Source: Takakia lepidozioides
Lineage: Eukaryota > Streptophyta > Takakiopsida > Takakiales > Takakiaceae
Assembly (NCBI GenBank): GCA_030704615.1
Contig: CM060733.1
Location: 33,666,001 to 33,730,000, forward strand
Reading direction: 5' to 3'
Length of the DNA stretch: 64,000 bases
Shown here: piece after piece, positions 1 through 11,384 of the stretch
How the letters are laid out: every line of letters begins with the position of its first letter
Position numbering within the stretch: position 1 is the stretch's first letter
Translations under genes and position numbers: made by a program
Notes under the pieces: model-generated
Databases searched by the model: none
Told to the model about the DNA's origin: nothing
The model's input: only the letters and a program-made list of their open reading frames with translations

Positions 1-490
1 TACTTTCGTCAAAGCTGGAACTGTACCAGATGCAATACCTCGTGGACATGTATACCAAACGTGGGAGCATTCCTTTGTGGACAGGGAGTGTTCAACAATA
101 TGGCTGAGCGAAATGTGGTGTCGTGGAACGTGATGATCGCAAGACATGCACAACAGGGGTGGGGATTGCAGGTTTTGGAGACCTATGAGCAAATGATGTG
201 GGAGGGGGTGAAGCCCGACCACATTACGTGTGTTTGCGTTTGCAGTGCATGTGCGAGCCTGCTAGAGAAGGGCAAAGATGTCCATGGTTGCATTGTCAAA
301 GCTGGAATTGTGGCAGATGTCATTCTGAACAATACCCTTGTGGACAGGGAGTGTTCAACAATATGGCTGAGCGAAATGTGGTGTCGTGGAACGTGATGAT
401 CGCAGGACATGCACAACAGGGGCGGGGATTGCAGGTTTTGGAGACCTATCATGAGCAAATGATGTGGGAGGGGGTGAAGCCCAACCAGAT
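1..490 (+). pseudogene. PPR gene fragment, internally duplicated
   Basis: Translation in changing frames gives typical PLS-class PPR strings such as VFNNMAERNVVSWNVMIA, EKGKDVHGCIVKAGI and NTLVDMYTKRGSI, the L, S and P repeat signatures of plant organelle RNA-binding proteins. The segment from about 79 recurs almost identically from about 342, an offset of 263 bases that is not a multiple of three, so the two copies lie in different frames. A third partial copy starts near 496. No start codon, E domain or DYW domain follows. It is a decayed relative of the PPR genes at 54976 and 61982; its upstream part lies outside the window. Confidence 0.85.
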
Positions 491-2140
491 TTGATGGAGA
501 AGGGCAAAGAGGTCCATGGTTGCGTCGTCAAAGCTGGAATTGTTGGAACGGTGAACATTGATGGCACAACCACAGCCTGTGGTAATTTCTTCATGTTCCA
601 TCTTCCCCTCTGATGGGACCTTTCAATCCCTCCAACCAGACTTTGGCACATTCATGTCAGATTATTGAGAACTTCACTCTAAGATGTATATGCTATGCCA
701 GTGAGGGCAGGCAGAACATACCCTCATTGACCCTTCTGTGTCAAATCCAGTGGAAGTAATCTGTGAACTGACTGTATCCCCGACCATCTTATCCTTCGTA
801 GCCCATGTCTCTTGCCCACAAATCTGAATGCCATTGATTTGAATTTCTACAAGGTACCAACCCTCTAATTGTCAGCTAGTGTTGTTGATCTGCTTATACA
901 TGTGTGCATTCATGTGCAGGACATGCGATCATGATCTCTTGTAAGGAAGGAGGCAGAAGGTGTTGGGGCAGAAAGAGGCATGCTATGGACAATCAGCAAG
1001 GAGGAAGGTGTGCTCGGTTTGTCACATTTTTGGATCCATATATATGCAGTGGGTAGTTGGGGTACTTGGGCTACCGTTGAGAGATTAGATTCTTTGAAAC
1101 TCTCCACTTTTTTGTTGATCTGGAGGCACTGGACAGACTTGAAACATGGAACCATTGTCCATTGTCTTTCTATTATATTTTTCATCAATTGTCGAATCTT
1201 TATTTACCCAATTGGCTCGTGACACCATGTATTTGTGCAAAATAATATATTCTCAATATAAATGGTATTATATTTGAATATATATAAATATACTAATTCA
1301 GTAAACATACAATACAAATTAAACCATTGTCCCCTCTTCTTTGAAAAATAAAATATAAAAATATAAAATAAAAATAAACAGAAAACAAATGCACTATTAA
1401 GGTAAATATTACAAATTCCATCCAGTTAGAATACTACATGTGGAGTAGAGATGGGTCATGCCCATGACTCAACTAGGTGCCAATAGCCATGCAAAGCGTG
1501 ACACGTGTCCAATCATATTCAAGAACTCAAACCAATGAGGCCATGCTCATGATGCAAATACCTTTCACATTTCAAATTCAAACCATACACTATGCGCCAC
1601 GTAGCCACTCAATGGGACTTGAGTCAGATACACGACCACCTAAAGTTAAACAAATGGTCATTCTCATGACCAAAATGGTCATGCTCATGACCAGGTTAGT
1701 TTCCCCATTCCTACCAGAAACCATACAGAGCGCGCTCCGTGTCCGGGCACAAATGCATCTACAGTTAGATCCATGACTCTCGAAAAAGTTGCTAGATTTC
1801 AACGCGTGGTATTGCTGAACGTGAACGCGTGGTACGTTGTGACATGCGTGCGAGATAGCATCGTCCCTACACCTGTCATCATCTGAAATTGACACATCGC
1901 AGTTCAGGGAGAGTCGTGTGTTGTTAGGAAACGGTCACGGACGTGACGAAAAATAGGGTCATGTATCTTACTCACTAGGGGATGTCACCTAGAGTCATAT
2001 TCACGACGCGGATATTAGAGTCATCGTAACGACACGGTCTGCATGACTCTTTTCAAAAGAGTAAAAAAAGAGTCAAAATGACCAAAAGAGTCATGAAAAC
2101 AGTCAAAAAAAATGTCATGAAACCCGTTTTTTGTACTAGT
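491..2140. other. Intergenic, AT-rich, no gene recognised
   Basis: Nothing with coding character is visible. About 1200-1440 is very AT-rich. About 1440-2110 is dense in short GTCAT/ATGAC words on both strands and probably belongs to an old element whose ends cannot be fixed. Confidence 0.5.
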
Positions 2141-3160
2141 GTACCCTAGGCCTAGATCTCCCAAACATGAGGGTCTCTAAATACATACTTGGACATAGAT
2201 GACACTCGACACTTGGGCCTCTACACGGGATAGGCACTTGGATATGTAGGGAATTGTACTTGGACTTAGATGACATTGGACACTTGAGGTCGCGCTTGGG
2301 CCTCCACGTGGGAAAAACACTTATGGATACATAGGAGATTGCACTTGGGCTTAGATTTCAATTCTTCACACATGGGCCAATGGCACAGGCTACCTTAGGC
2401 CTAGATCTCCCAAACATGAGGGTCTCTGGATACATAGGGGATTACACTTGGACTTAGATGACACTGGACACTTGGGCCTCTACATGGGAGATGCACTTGG
2501 ATACAAGAATAGAAGATTACACTTGGGCTTAGATGGGCCTCGACATAGGAGACATACTTGGATACATAGGGGATTGCACTTGGATTTAGATGACACTGGA
2601 CACTTGGGCCAATGGCACAGGCTACCCTAGTCAATATATGAATCGAGACGTTTGTTTTGTTTTGTTTTGTAGCGTCGTTGAGATCTCCCAAACCGCGGGC
2701 CCAACGCGGGTGCTTGGTGTCGTTGGAAAGCCCTCGGTGAGGAGGGGTGCACCAGCTTGGTCTCATGATTTTTGGACCAATGGTGTGGGAGATATGGAAT
2801 TTCAAGTGCTTTGGGTCGTTGGAAATTCGAGAAAAATAGCAAAGTGGGCTTTCCTAGAGCAATGATTGGCCCTTCATGTGGGAGATTTGGAATTTCAAAT
2901 ACTTTTGGTCGCTGGAAATTAGTAAAAAATAGCAAAGTGGATATATCGATATATGAAGCCTCGATAGGGGAGATTGCAAAACTAGCAAAGTGGACAATGA
3001 TAGAGATCGCCCAAACTATAGGTCTTTGGATACATTGGGGATTGCAGTCGACACTGGAGGTTGGACTTGGACCTCTACATGGGAGATGCACTTGGATACA
3101 TGAATAGAAGATTGCACTTGGGCTTAGATTTCAATTTTTCACATATGGGCCCACGGCGGG
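2141..3160. repeat. Satellite-like repeat block, left part
   Basis: A unit of about 250 bases starting CCTAGATCTCCCAAACATGA recurs at about 2152 and 2400. It contains shorter internal repeats built around CACTTGGACTTAGATGACAC and GGGAGATGCACTTGGATACA. A second family repeats once at about 2785 and 2880 (GGAATTTCAA ... AATAGCAAAGTGG). The block stops abruptly at about 3160 and the same repeat resumes at about 5700, so the intervening foldback element was inserted into it. It could be old LTR or UTR sequence rather than a true satellite. Confidence 0.7.
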
Positions 3161-3921
3161 GATTGCTAAACCGTGAGCAGAATCCGTGAGCAGAATTCTG
3201 CTCACGCTTCTGGATGTGCTCACCTATAACCGCGGATACCTATTCGGCTTAGAGGACCTATTACTGCGGGTAGTGTCCATGCATACCAATTCATCGTTAT
3301 GGATGAATGACGGATGAATGATGGATGAATGGGCGATGAATGTATGTTGGACGAATGGCACATGGATGAATGTAGTTTGTGGTTGAATACAAAATTAAAA
3401 ACCATTTTTGAGTAGTGGTTGCCAAATCCCCCGAGCTCCAGAGTGAACATCTGCCAACTGCAGAGGGTTGTGGTTGTCTTTTCACCAAGTATCCTAAGTC
3501 AAGAGAGATGCTGACACCCAATTGCAAAGAAGGTGGAAAGGCCGTTTGGTGCTTTAATATAAATCGTTTGAAAACAGTCGATTCATTCTGACGAAGAATA
3601 TCCATTGCTACTGGAGTCAGAGTCCAAAACGAAGGCAGAACTGTCTATGAAGACACCAGCCTTGCTCTGCACAAAATCCTCTCTGTCGTAAAGCACAGGA
3701 GCGAGAGAAGAGAGGAGACTAAATTTGCAAGCTGCAGCCTCCGCATAACATGACATCTGTAACGTCTTCTGGTGTGCTATTTGGGGTGAGTGGCATCTAC
3801 AAATTGTTCGGACCACATAACTTATGATTTGTTGTCATGTCCTTCTTCTATGTGACCAGAAATCCATGTTGGGTAACGCTAGGTCTTTTGCTTGCAAAGG
3901 GTTGGGTTCATTTGCAAGTTT

Positions 3922-3957
<36 letters not shown>

Positions 3958-4174
3958 CCCGAATGTGCCAGATTAAGGTGTCGTCAACGACACCTTAATC
4001 TAGCTAGTCTTTTGGTGTGTTATTTGGGGTGAATGGCATCTACAAATTGCTCGGACCACATAACTTATGATTCATTGCCATATCCTTCTTCTATGTGACA
4101 AAAAATCCATGTTGGGTAAACGCCAAGTCTTTTGCTTGCAAAGCAGAGGTTGGGTTCATTTGCAAGTTTATATA

Positions 4175-4206
<32 letters not shown>

Positions 4207-5695
4207 CTCGAATGTGCCAGATTAAGGTGTCGTCAACGACACCTTAATCTGGCTAGTCTTTTTGGTGTGTTATTTGGGGTGAATGGCATCTACAAATTGC
4301 TCGGACCACATAACTTATGATCCATTGTCATATCCTTCTTCCATGTGACCAAAAATCCATGCTGGGTAAACGCCAAGTCTTTTGCTTGCAAAGCAGGGGT
4401 TGGGTTCATTTGCAAGTTTTCCCAAAAAATAAAAATAAAAATAAAATGTTTTTATATTTATTATATTTATTATTTTATTATTTTATGTTATGTTATTTTA
4501 TTTTTCCCCGAATGTGCCAGATTAAGGTGTCGTCAACGACACCTTAATCTGGCTGGTCTTTTGGTGTGCTATTTGGGGTGAATGGCATCTACAAATTGCT
4601 CGGACCATATAACTTATGATTCGTTGCCATGTCCTTCTTCTATGTGACCAGAAATCCATGCTGGGTAAATGCCAGGTCTTTTGCTTGCAAAGCAGGGGTT
4701 GGGTTCATTTGCAGGTTTTCCATATTTATTTATTTATTATTTATTATTATTTTGTTTTTCCCCGAATGTGCCAGATTAAGATGTAGTCAAATCTGGCTAG
4801 TCTTTTGGTGTGCTACTTGGGGTGAATGGCATCTACAAATTACTCGGCTTATGATTCGTTGTCATTTTCTTCTTCCAGGTGACCAGAAATCCATGTTGGG
4901 TAAACGCCAGGGCTTTTGTTGCAAAGCAAGGGCTGGGTTCATTTGCAAGTTTTCAAAAAATAATAATAAAATATTTTTATTATTTTTATTATTTTATTTT
5001 CTCCGAATGTTCCAGATTAAGGTGTCGTTGGTGTGCCAGATTAAGGTGTCGTCTTCTCGTGTGCTATTTGGGGTGAATGGCATCTACAAATTGCTCGGCT
5101 TATGATTAGTTGTCATGTCCTTCTTCCAGGTGACCAGAAATCCATGCTGGGTAAACGCCATGTCTTTTGCTTGCAAAGGGTTGCCAAGTTTTCCAAAAAA
5201 ACAAAAAAACAAAAAACAAAATATTTTTTATTTTTTATTTTTTCCCCTCTGAATGTGCCAGATGAAGGTGGCGTTGACGCCAGCTTGATCTGGCTGGTCT
5301 TCTGGGCCGGAATTAAGCTTCCGCCATTAAAATACATTTATTTAAACTCAACAACACATGGATCTCTGCGCACATGCTGATCGGTAAGGATACATGTTGT
5401 TGCAATCATCCATGGTTCACTTATCTAGGCAATTTTTCATCCGACACTCATCCAATGTTCATCCATTCCCTTTCACATTCATCCGTCAGTTTTTCATCGC
5501 ACATTCGTGCCACATTGTCGTCATGGAGCCTGTCTGTCTTCGGTCTGATGGAGAGAAGATTGTGTCGGTTCAGTGGAGTTTGTGTCCACGGCAATAGGCC
5601 CACTTGTTCCCTCGCTTTTAGGGTCCGCATCAATAATTTGCTCATGCTTGGGGGAATCTGCTCACGGGTTCTGCTCACGCCTTTGCTGCCCTCGC
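3161..5695. mobile_element. Foldback element inserted in the satellite block
   Basis: The two ends are inverted copies: the left reads GTGAGCAGAATCCGTGAGCAG (about 3172-3195), and the complement of about 5650-5690 reads GTGAGCAGAACCCGTGAGCAG. The similarity continues inward: GATGAATG-rich sequence at 3300-3380 faces CATCCATTC-rich sequence at 5440-5510. The outside flanks (ATGGGCC on the left, GGCATAGGCTAC on the right) rejoin to the satellite consensus GGGCCAATGGCACAGGCTAC. No transposase is encoded. The interior is a tandem array listed separately. Confidence 0.6.
3765..5300. repeat. Tandem array of palindrome-bounded units
   Basis: About six head-to-tail units of roughly 240-300 bases share TGTGCTATTTGGGGTGAATG, a TGACCAGAAATCCATG stretch, a variable A/T microsatellite slot, then GAATGTGCCAGATTAAGG. 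Three junctions (about 3970-4001, 4216-4253, 4516-4553) are near-perfect palindromes: GATTAAGGTGTCGT, then CA, then ACGACACCTTAATC. Each unit therefore begins ACGACACCTTAATCTGGC and ends with its complement, like a MITE with terminal inverted repeats of about 18 bases. Later junctions (about 4790, 5030, 5270) are degraded. The microsatellite motif differs between units. Confidence 0.75.
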
Positions 5696-5870
5696 CAACG
5701 GCATAGGCTACACTAGAGGTCGCACTTGGGCCTCAACATAAGAGACGCACTGGGATACATAAGAAATTGCACTTGGTCTTAAATGACAGTGGACACTTGG
5801 GCATCTATATGGGAGATGCACTAGGATATATAAAAGATTGCACACTAGGCTTAGATGGGCCTTGATAAGA
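5696..5870. repeat. Satellite-like repeat block, right part
   Basis: This continues the 2141-3160 block (GGTCGCACTTGGGCCT, GGGAGATGCACTAGGATA, TTAGATGGGCCT) on the other side of the foldback element, with more base changes. Confidence 0.65.
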
Positions 5871-5959
5871 TGGAAAAAACAAGGTGAAATGTGTTGAATA
5901 CCAACCATGAACATTACCATACCAAATGTACAAACCAAGTTACAACCTCAATGTAGCTA

Positions 5960-6560
5960 CTCCCTCACAAGTTTCTGACATCTGTCCTTACATTATTTTT
6001 GTTCATCCCTCCAACAAGGCTCAGCATAGTAGTGGATAGCATCACACAAGCTGCTGCCAATGCTTTTTGCCACCTGTTTTGCTACCTCCACATCTCCATG
6101 AAGTACAGGCACCAAGCAAGCCCTCCATACCCTAGGATCTAGTTGGATTGGCATTTTGCTACTATAAACTCCTCTACCTCATCTAATCGCCCTGCACGGC
6201 CAAGAAGGTCCACCATGCAACCAAAATGCTCCAACGTAGGAGTCAGGTCATGATCTCAAGCCATGGAATCAAATAATGAGGGCCTTCATCCATTAGGCCC
6301 ACATGGCTACATGGAGAGAGAACAGATATAAAAGTGACAACATCTGGCTTAGAGCCTTCCTATCACATTTGTTCAAATTTGTTCACACCCAGACTGAGCA
6401 CATCCTGCAATCATCATATTCCATGAGACCACATTTTGTGTAGTCATGTTGTCAAATACTCAGTGTGCATCATTCATTCTCCCGCATTTGGCATCCATGT
6501 CAACAAGGGCAGTTATCAGATGTGTGTATGGAGCAATTCCAACTTTGATGATCACAGAAT
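5960..6560 (-). pseudogene. Antisense PPR pseudogene (PLS repeats and E region)
   Basis: The minus strand reads TTQNVVSWNMMIAG from about 6440, KVGIAP and DAKCG upstream of it, and then, from about 6290 down to 6040, DEGPHYFDSMA, TPTLEHFGCMVDLLGRAG and RLDEVEEF. This is the P2-L2-S2-E region found at the C-terminus of the PPR genes at 54976 and 61982. It has frameshifts and stops and lacks both the N-terminal repeats and any DYW domain. It is thus a fourth PPR copy in the window, opposite in orientation to the others. Confidence 0.8.
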
Positions 6561-6664
6561 GGACCAGTGTTGGGCAGGTATGGCACTGAGATCATGACCT
6601 ACGGCCCCGGACTTGTCAATTTGGAAACACATTTAATGCCCGCCGGGCCTGGATTTTTTTCTTT

Positions 6665-6900
6665 TTAAAAGGAAACACCTAGGAGCAACAGCTCACAAAT
6701 CAGGCCCCTTGATAGTGAGAGGAGAAAATAACCTCTTTCCAAGTAACCTCGCCGTGAAGGCTTTCCGAAGGGACACATGCCCACGGAAGGGGGAGAAGAG
6801 CGTACCACACCCATCAAGTAGCAGATTTGACCCCAGAATCATTTGGGTGGCACTCAGTGCACTTACCAACTGAGCTACTGACAGTTGGTGGCCCGGACTT
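6665..6900 (-). mobile_element. tRNA-derived SINE
   Basis: The minus strand has a tRNA-like head with a box A-like TAGCTCAGTTGGTAAGTG and, about 40 bases on, a box B-like GGGGTCAAATCTGC, the internal RNA polymerase III promoter of SINEs. The body runs to a tail ending GGCCTGATTTGTGAGCTGTT and CCTAGGTGTTTCC. The same tail recurs at 41789-41933. It sits between two stretches with GCCCGGCGGGC-type sequence (about 6640 and 6930) that may be subterminal sequence of the neighbouring hAT. Confidence 0.65.
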
Positions 6901-7103
6901 ATCACGAAACAAAGGTTTTTATTGCCCGGCGGGCATGCATAATCAATTATTTTTTCTTTGCCAGACATGGATTTAAGGGTTGGCTCTTGTAAAAGCCCGC
7001 AGGTCATATGTAAGGGCAGGTCATGAATTTTAGATATAATACATATTTATTTAATTTACTCCAATTCCTATTTTCAGAACAAAAATGAAAAAAAAAATCC
7101 CAC

Positions 7104-7640
7104 TTAAATTAAACAATTAGTGTCTGGTTCAAAGCTTAAAAACAAGCAATAAATCCATAGCTTAATTATAGCAATCAGATATACGAGCATAGAGTCCATC
7201 TCAAAAATATGTCTCAAAAAGTCCAAAACTATCAATGAGTTCCTCATTTTCTTCAATGATGTTATCTTCCATTGCAAGAAACTTTGCAATATCTGAACTG
7301 GCCAATCCACCACCACCAACTGTGGTATCCATTCTTGGGTCGTCAAGCCAATTCTTCATGATCAAAATAATTTTCTCAAGGTTCTCAATGCGAACTGACA
7401 ACAACGCAAGCCTATGATGACACCCGCCATGCTGAATATACGCTCGGTCTCTATTAGAGATCCAACAACCCCAAGAATTTGACGTGCAAGAAACCCCACA
7501 TTTGGAAATTGTAGTTCATGATTTTTCCACCATAACAGTGGATCGCTCTCATCCCCAGACACCGCCAACCGTCTAAATAGAGACAATTCACCAATGGATG
7601 TTACCTCCAGTGTTGTACTGGTATGTGCCAATTGACCTGG
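7104..7640 (-). pseudogene. hAT transposase C-terminal dimerisation domain fragment
   Basis: The minus strand encodes DPLLWWKNHELQFPNVGFLA, then VVGSLIETERIFSMAGVI, then a frameshifted NEELIDSFG end. The WW...P...LA...ERIFS pattern is the hAT C-terminal dimerisation signature. Only this domain is present on this strand. The hAT on the plus strand at 8127-11384 lacks exactly this portion, so the fragment may be its inverted C-terminus or part of a second copy. Confidence 0.8.
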
Positions 7641-8126
7641 GTATGTGCCTGGGTATGATTTAAGGTATCAAAGAACCAACCAATACTCGGGGGGTGTCGT
7701 TGAGCAAATACCCGGTTGTGCGTAGAACTCAGGGTTTAGGGAAAATGACGTAACCACCTACATACCATACCAGTCGCAGTATGGTTGCTAGCAAGGTTAC
7801 AATTGAGACCAATACTGAGGGGCGAGCAATTGAAGATGGGAGGGGTAGGTAGTATGATGTTAGGGCGCCCCATGACGATGAAGTTAAGAGAGGACTGGAA
7901 GTTTTGCAGCTGGCTCTTTTATGTTGTGAGGGCGCCGCAAAAGTTTGAGGAGATCGGTATTGGGGCGGAGGATTGATGCGCCGGCACAAGGAGGAGGAGT
8001 GAGGGTAAGAATCTGATCCCTACCCTCATTTATGTCGTTGTCTTTGCAGTGAAAGACATTTGCTTGCGTTTGAGCATTGCGAGCTGGGCTTGATCTGCCC
8101 CTGCTTGTTTTTAACTGTGTTTTCCC
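7641..8126. other. Spacer between the two hAT pieces
   Basis: No coding sequence is recognised. There are short direct repeats of GGTATGTGCC near 7620-7650. It probably includes hAT 5' untranslated sequence. Confidence 0.4.
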
Positions 8127-9446
8127 ATGGAGGGTTTGAGCATTTCTGACTTTGATTTATCCCTTTATGATGAGGGGGATGAAACAAGAGTGACAACTGA
8201 ATCCCTTGATGCCACAACTGCGTCCCACACATCATCCCATCAAGAACCTGCTGGCAGCCCGGACGAGGTACATCAGGCGGAGGAGGAGGCCATATGGAGA
8301 GTGTTGCTTTCGAAGATTGAGGATAATGCACGATCTTGGGTGCCTTTCCATCGCGCACCAGCTTCATTTGGGGCTTCTACTTGTTAGCACATGTTGGGGT
8401 CGAAATAGATGTCATTGCCACCCAAATGATGAGGTGCATATTGTGCCACCCAGCCCCTTATGTATCTGATGCTTCATCTTCAGCTTATAATGCCAATACC
8501 AGAAATCGAAAAGGCTTGGTTAAATACAACTCCGCTCACGGCAGTACATCAATGAAGAAACATCTTCACAATGAGCATGGGGCACAATTTTTCAAGTACA
8601 AATAGCACCTAAAGGCCAAGGAAAGAGTTGCAGAGGGTCGGCACAAATGTAAAAAACGTAAGACAATCCCTCGTTCTTCAATTACAGTTTTTTTCTATGG
8701 TGACACTAGTTATTCCAAAACTGACCATGCACAAATTAGATTCATAGAGGACCTCGTCCTCCATGTGGCAAAGGGCTATGAGGCCCTCGAGCATCAGTGG
8801 AGTCCCTTTGGCTAATTAGGAGGCTTGTCATGAGGAAAGACCCTAAGGTGAAATTTCCTACCCGCAAGCAATTTGGGGTTGGGCACATCCCAGACATGCT
8901 AGCTAAGACAATGGAAAGATATGTGTTGCATGGCCTTACGAAGTGTGCTACTGCTAGTGTCACATTTTGACCTCTGGATGTCAAGGACAGGGTTTGACAT
9001 TTTTTGCCTTGTGGTGAATTTTATTGATGGTGCTTGGCAGCCCCGTCATGTGACTATGGGCATATTTGAAGCACCAGACACTGCATGTGCAGCCTTGGCA
9101 AAAATTATGAAACCCTTATTGGCACAATACCAACTAACCAATAAGATATTGACGTATGTGAAGGATGAGGGTGCTAATCTGAATACATTGGCTTTAGCCT
9201 TTTCTACCGTGGTCACCTGTGATCCTCTGCAGCTTTCCAAGCCTTTTGCTGGAGCATGTTTTGGCCATGCCAACATGTTACAGCTGATGATAAGATGTGC
9301 ATCGGGATGACCCATGTGAGCTTAAAGGAAGCCCAACAAGCCTTGCAGAAGACCATAGCATGGACGAAGAAGAGCGGCAAAGGGAGGCATGAATGGGATA
9401 AGACATGTAGGGATGCGGGATTGCGTCCCCGAAAATTGAAAACCCA

Positions 9447-10620
9447 TGTCGTGCACCTAAGCATCATGCCACAACATACATCGCTATCCAACCACACTTC
9501 CTAGCATATAGTCCTAAAAAGCTATACCACAATAGATACGGAAATGGTGAAAAGAGATGAAACCCACTCTATCACGTTACATAAGTCAAGCCAATGGCAC
9601 CTTTGCTAAATGACTCGAGGGTGAATGCAGGGTTGACTGGACCAAAATAGATGTTAATGGCACAGTTTTAAATGACTGCAATTGATGGTGTCATCAATTG
9701 AATTTGAATTAACTCATTAAAACGAGAAAATATATATGTCATTGGATTCCTAGCTTCAATACGTACAGCAACTCTCCAATCATGAATTCGATAAGAAATG
9801 ACTCCGCTATGGACTTTCGAACACCGTCATTGTGGACTGTTACCGGAGTGAATGAAATTACAATGGACTCAAGTTCTTATATGTGCCATTGGTGAATTCC
9901 ATTGAAATATGGATATATGGTGGCCATTTTGGTCCACATCATAGGTATGGATTTGAAGTGGCAAAATCATTTGTCATTTGACTCATATGGACTAATATAT
10001 GTAAAAAAAAATAGACATTTTTTGAAAAGTCCATAGCTCATCTTGTTTTTGGATTTTGGGTGTCATTTTTTTCTAGAGGTAACCTATAATCTTCAATGGC
10101 TAGGTGGCATATTGAAATGTTTTTGTAAACTATCATTTTTAGTTTTTCATAATTTCTCTAAATAAAAGATTAAAATATTTAATAAAATCTATCTTTAATA
10201 TTTGGGGTATGTCTCTTTACTAAATATGTTCAACATACCATTATCTATCACTAAAAAACAATTTGGATAGTATCCTCAACTTTTGTTTTTTTGGTCATGG
10301 ACTTTCATGGAGCAGGATCTGTCGTTTTTGGTCTACTCAACCCTGCAACTACCCTCGACCATACAGACCTCACCCACTCTTCATCTCAAGTACTAGAGCT
10401 ATGGCGGCAAGAGAGCTTTCGGGAGGCTCAACTAGAAGAAGATGAGTCTTCCTGCACATCACATGGAGATAAGCCTCTCCACATCCTAAATAAGATTCGT
10501 CACCTCACTTGGCACATGGAACCAAATGAAGTCCCAATGCCCACAAAATACAAATAATGTATAAAGTCCTAATTAGTTAGAAATTGCTATTTCTAACTAA
10601 CCACAACCAAAACCATGACA
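9447..10620. mobile_element. Insertion in hAT: probable solo LTR with nested element
   Basis: The hAT frame is interrupted between KLKT and PVKT. The inserted DNA begins TGTCGTG and ends CATGACA (TG...CA termini). It is bordered by ACCCA at 9442-9446 and CCCCA at 10621-10625, a possible five-base target duplication with one change. Without the nested 736-base element and its own duplication it is about 434 bases, a size that suits a solo LTR. A hairpin, TTAGTTAGAAAT/ATTTCTAACTAA, lies near its right end. Confidence 0.5.
9619..10354 (+). mobile_element. Non-autonomous TIR element, copy A (736 b)
   Basis: It starts GGGTGAATGCAGGGTTGACT and ends with the imperfect complement (complement of the end: GGGTAGTTGCAGGGTTGAGT), giving terminal inverted repeats of about 28 bases ending GGACCAAAA or AGACCAAAA. 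It is flanked by TCGA at 9615-9618 and 10355-10358, a four-base target duplication. No protein is encoded. A second copy in the opposite orientation lies at 35428-36174. The superfamily was not identified. Confidence 0.85.
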
Positions 10621-11384
10621 CCCCAGTAAAAACCAGGTTTGCAAGTAGGGTAGTTCTTTTCCAAGAGACGCAAGAATTTGCTAGTGCAATAAGTTTGTGT
10701 TATCGCAGGCAGTCCCTTCAATTGCAGTCTAGGGTTCCATGCAGGAAGACTTGGGCAGTGGCTAGGGCTGTGACAAAGACGTTAAACCCTGCGGTTAAGC
10801 AGTGCATCCTCAACCAAACACGCATATATTGGCTCATGTCTTACGCCGTGCAAACTACCATGTCCATCTCGGTGAAATTGCAAGCTGAGTATGACAGAAG
10901 GTGCGCAATTCGCCCACCCTTGTAATGTGGCGATGCGGACTTAGAGTCGGAGATTATGTACGGGAGGATGGTTGGGGAGGCCGTGAAAGTGTTGGCCCCT
11001 TTTTTGTCATTTGCCAAGACATTTCAGGCTGACAAATCACATTATAACATGATGGCCCTAATGCTCGATCCTAGGTACAAGGGACTTGCATGTGTCCGTG
11101 AGTTTGTGGGGTGGGAACGTGTTGTGCAGCTTGTGGCCGAATATGACCAGCAGTGTCTGGTGCCCATGCTTGTGAAAGTCGGCAATTTTCCTAAACCAGG
11201 GGCTGCAGCAGCCACCCCTGTGCCCTCAGCTCCAGTTACTGACTCTTTATTCGATGCTCATTTATCCCCTGTTGAGGCACCTGAGAGGCTGTTAGTTGCT
11301 GAGCTTTCATCTAAGGTGTGGTTTTTTCTTAATGTACGATGTGAAGAAGTTTGCCCATCTTGCAAATGTGGGCAATGTGAATAA

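Larger units (their letters stand above)
8127..11384 (+). pseudogene. hAT transposase, broken (BED finger and catalytic core)
   Basis: Pieces in several frames form an hAT transposase. A BED-type zinc finger (CILC ... HLHNEHG, about 8433-8590) is followed by the first catalytic block FDLWMSRTGFD (about 8970), MGIFEAPDT, KDEGANLNTL with the second acidic position (about 9160), TIAWTKKSGKGR (about 9355), and, after a 1.17 kb insertion, TRFASRVVLFQETQEF (about 10630) and MALMLDPRYKGL (about 11050). Stops and frameshifts lie near 8385, 8600-8920 and 9310. The reading resumes across the insertion exactly where the relative at 57195-59440 has KLKTPVKTRFAS. The dimerisation domain is missing at the end. 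The element is non-functional. Confidence 0.85.

Noticed and set aside
3765-5300. CRISPR array
   Set aside because: Repeats are long, units differ only by microsatellites, and the genome is a plant nucleus; no spacers.
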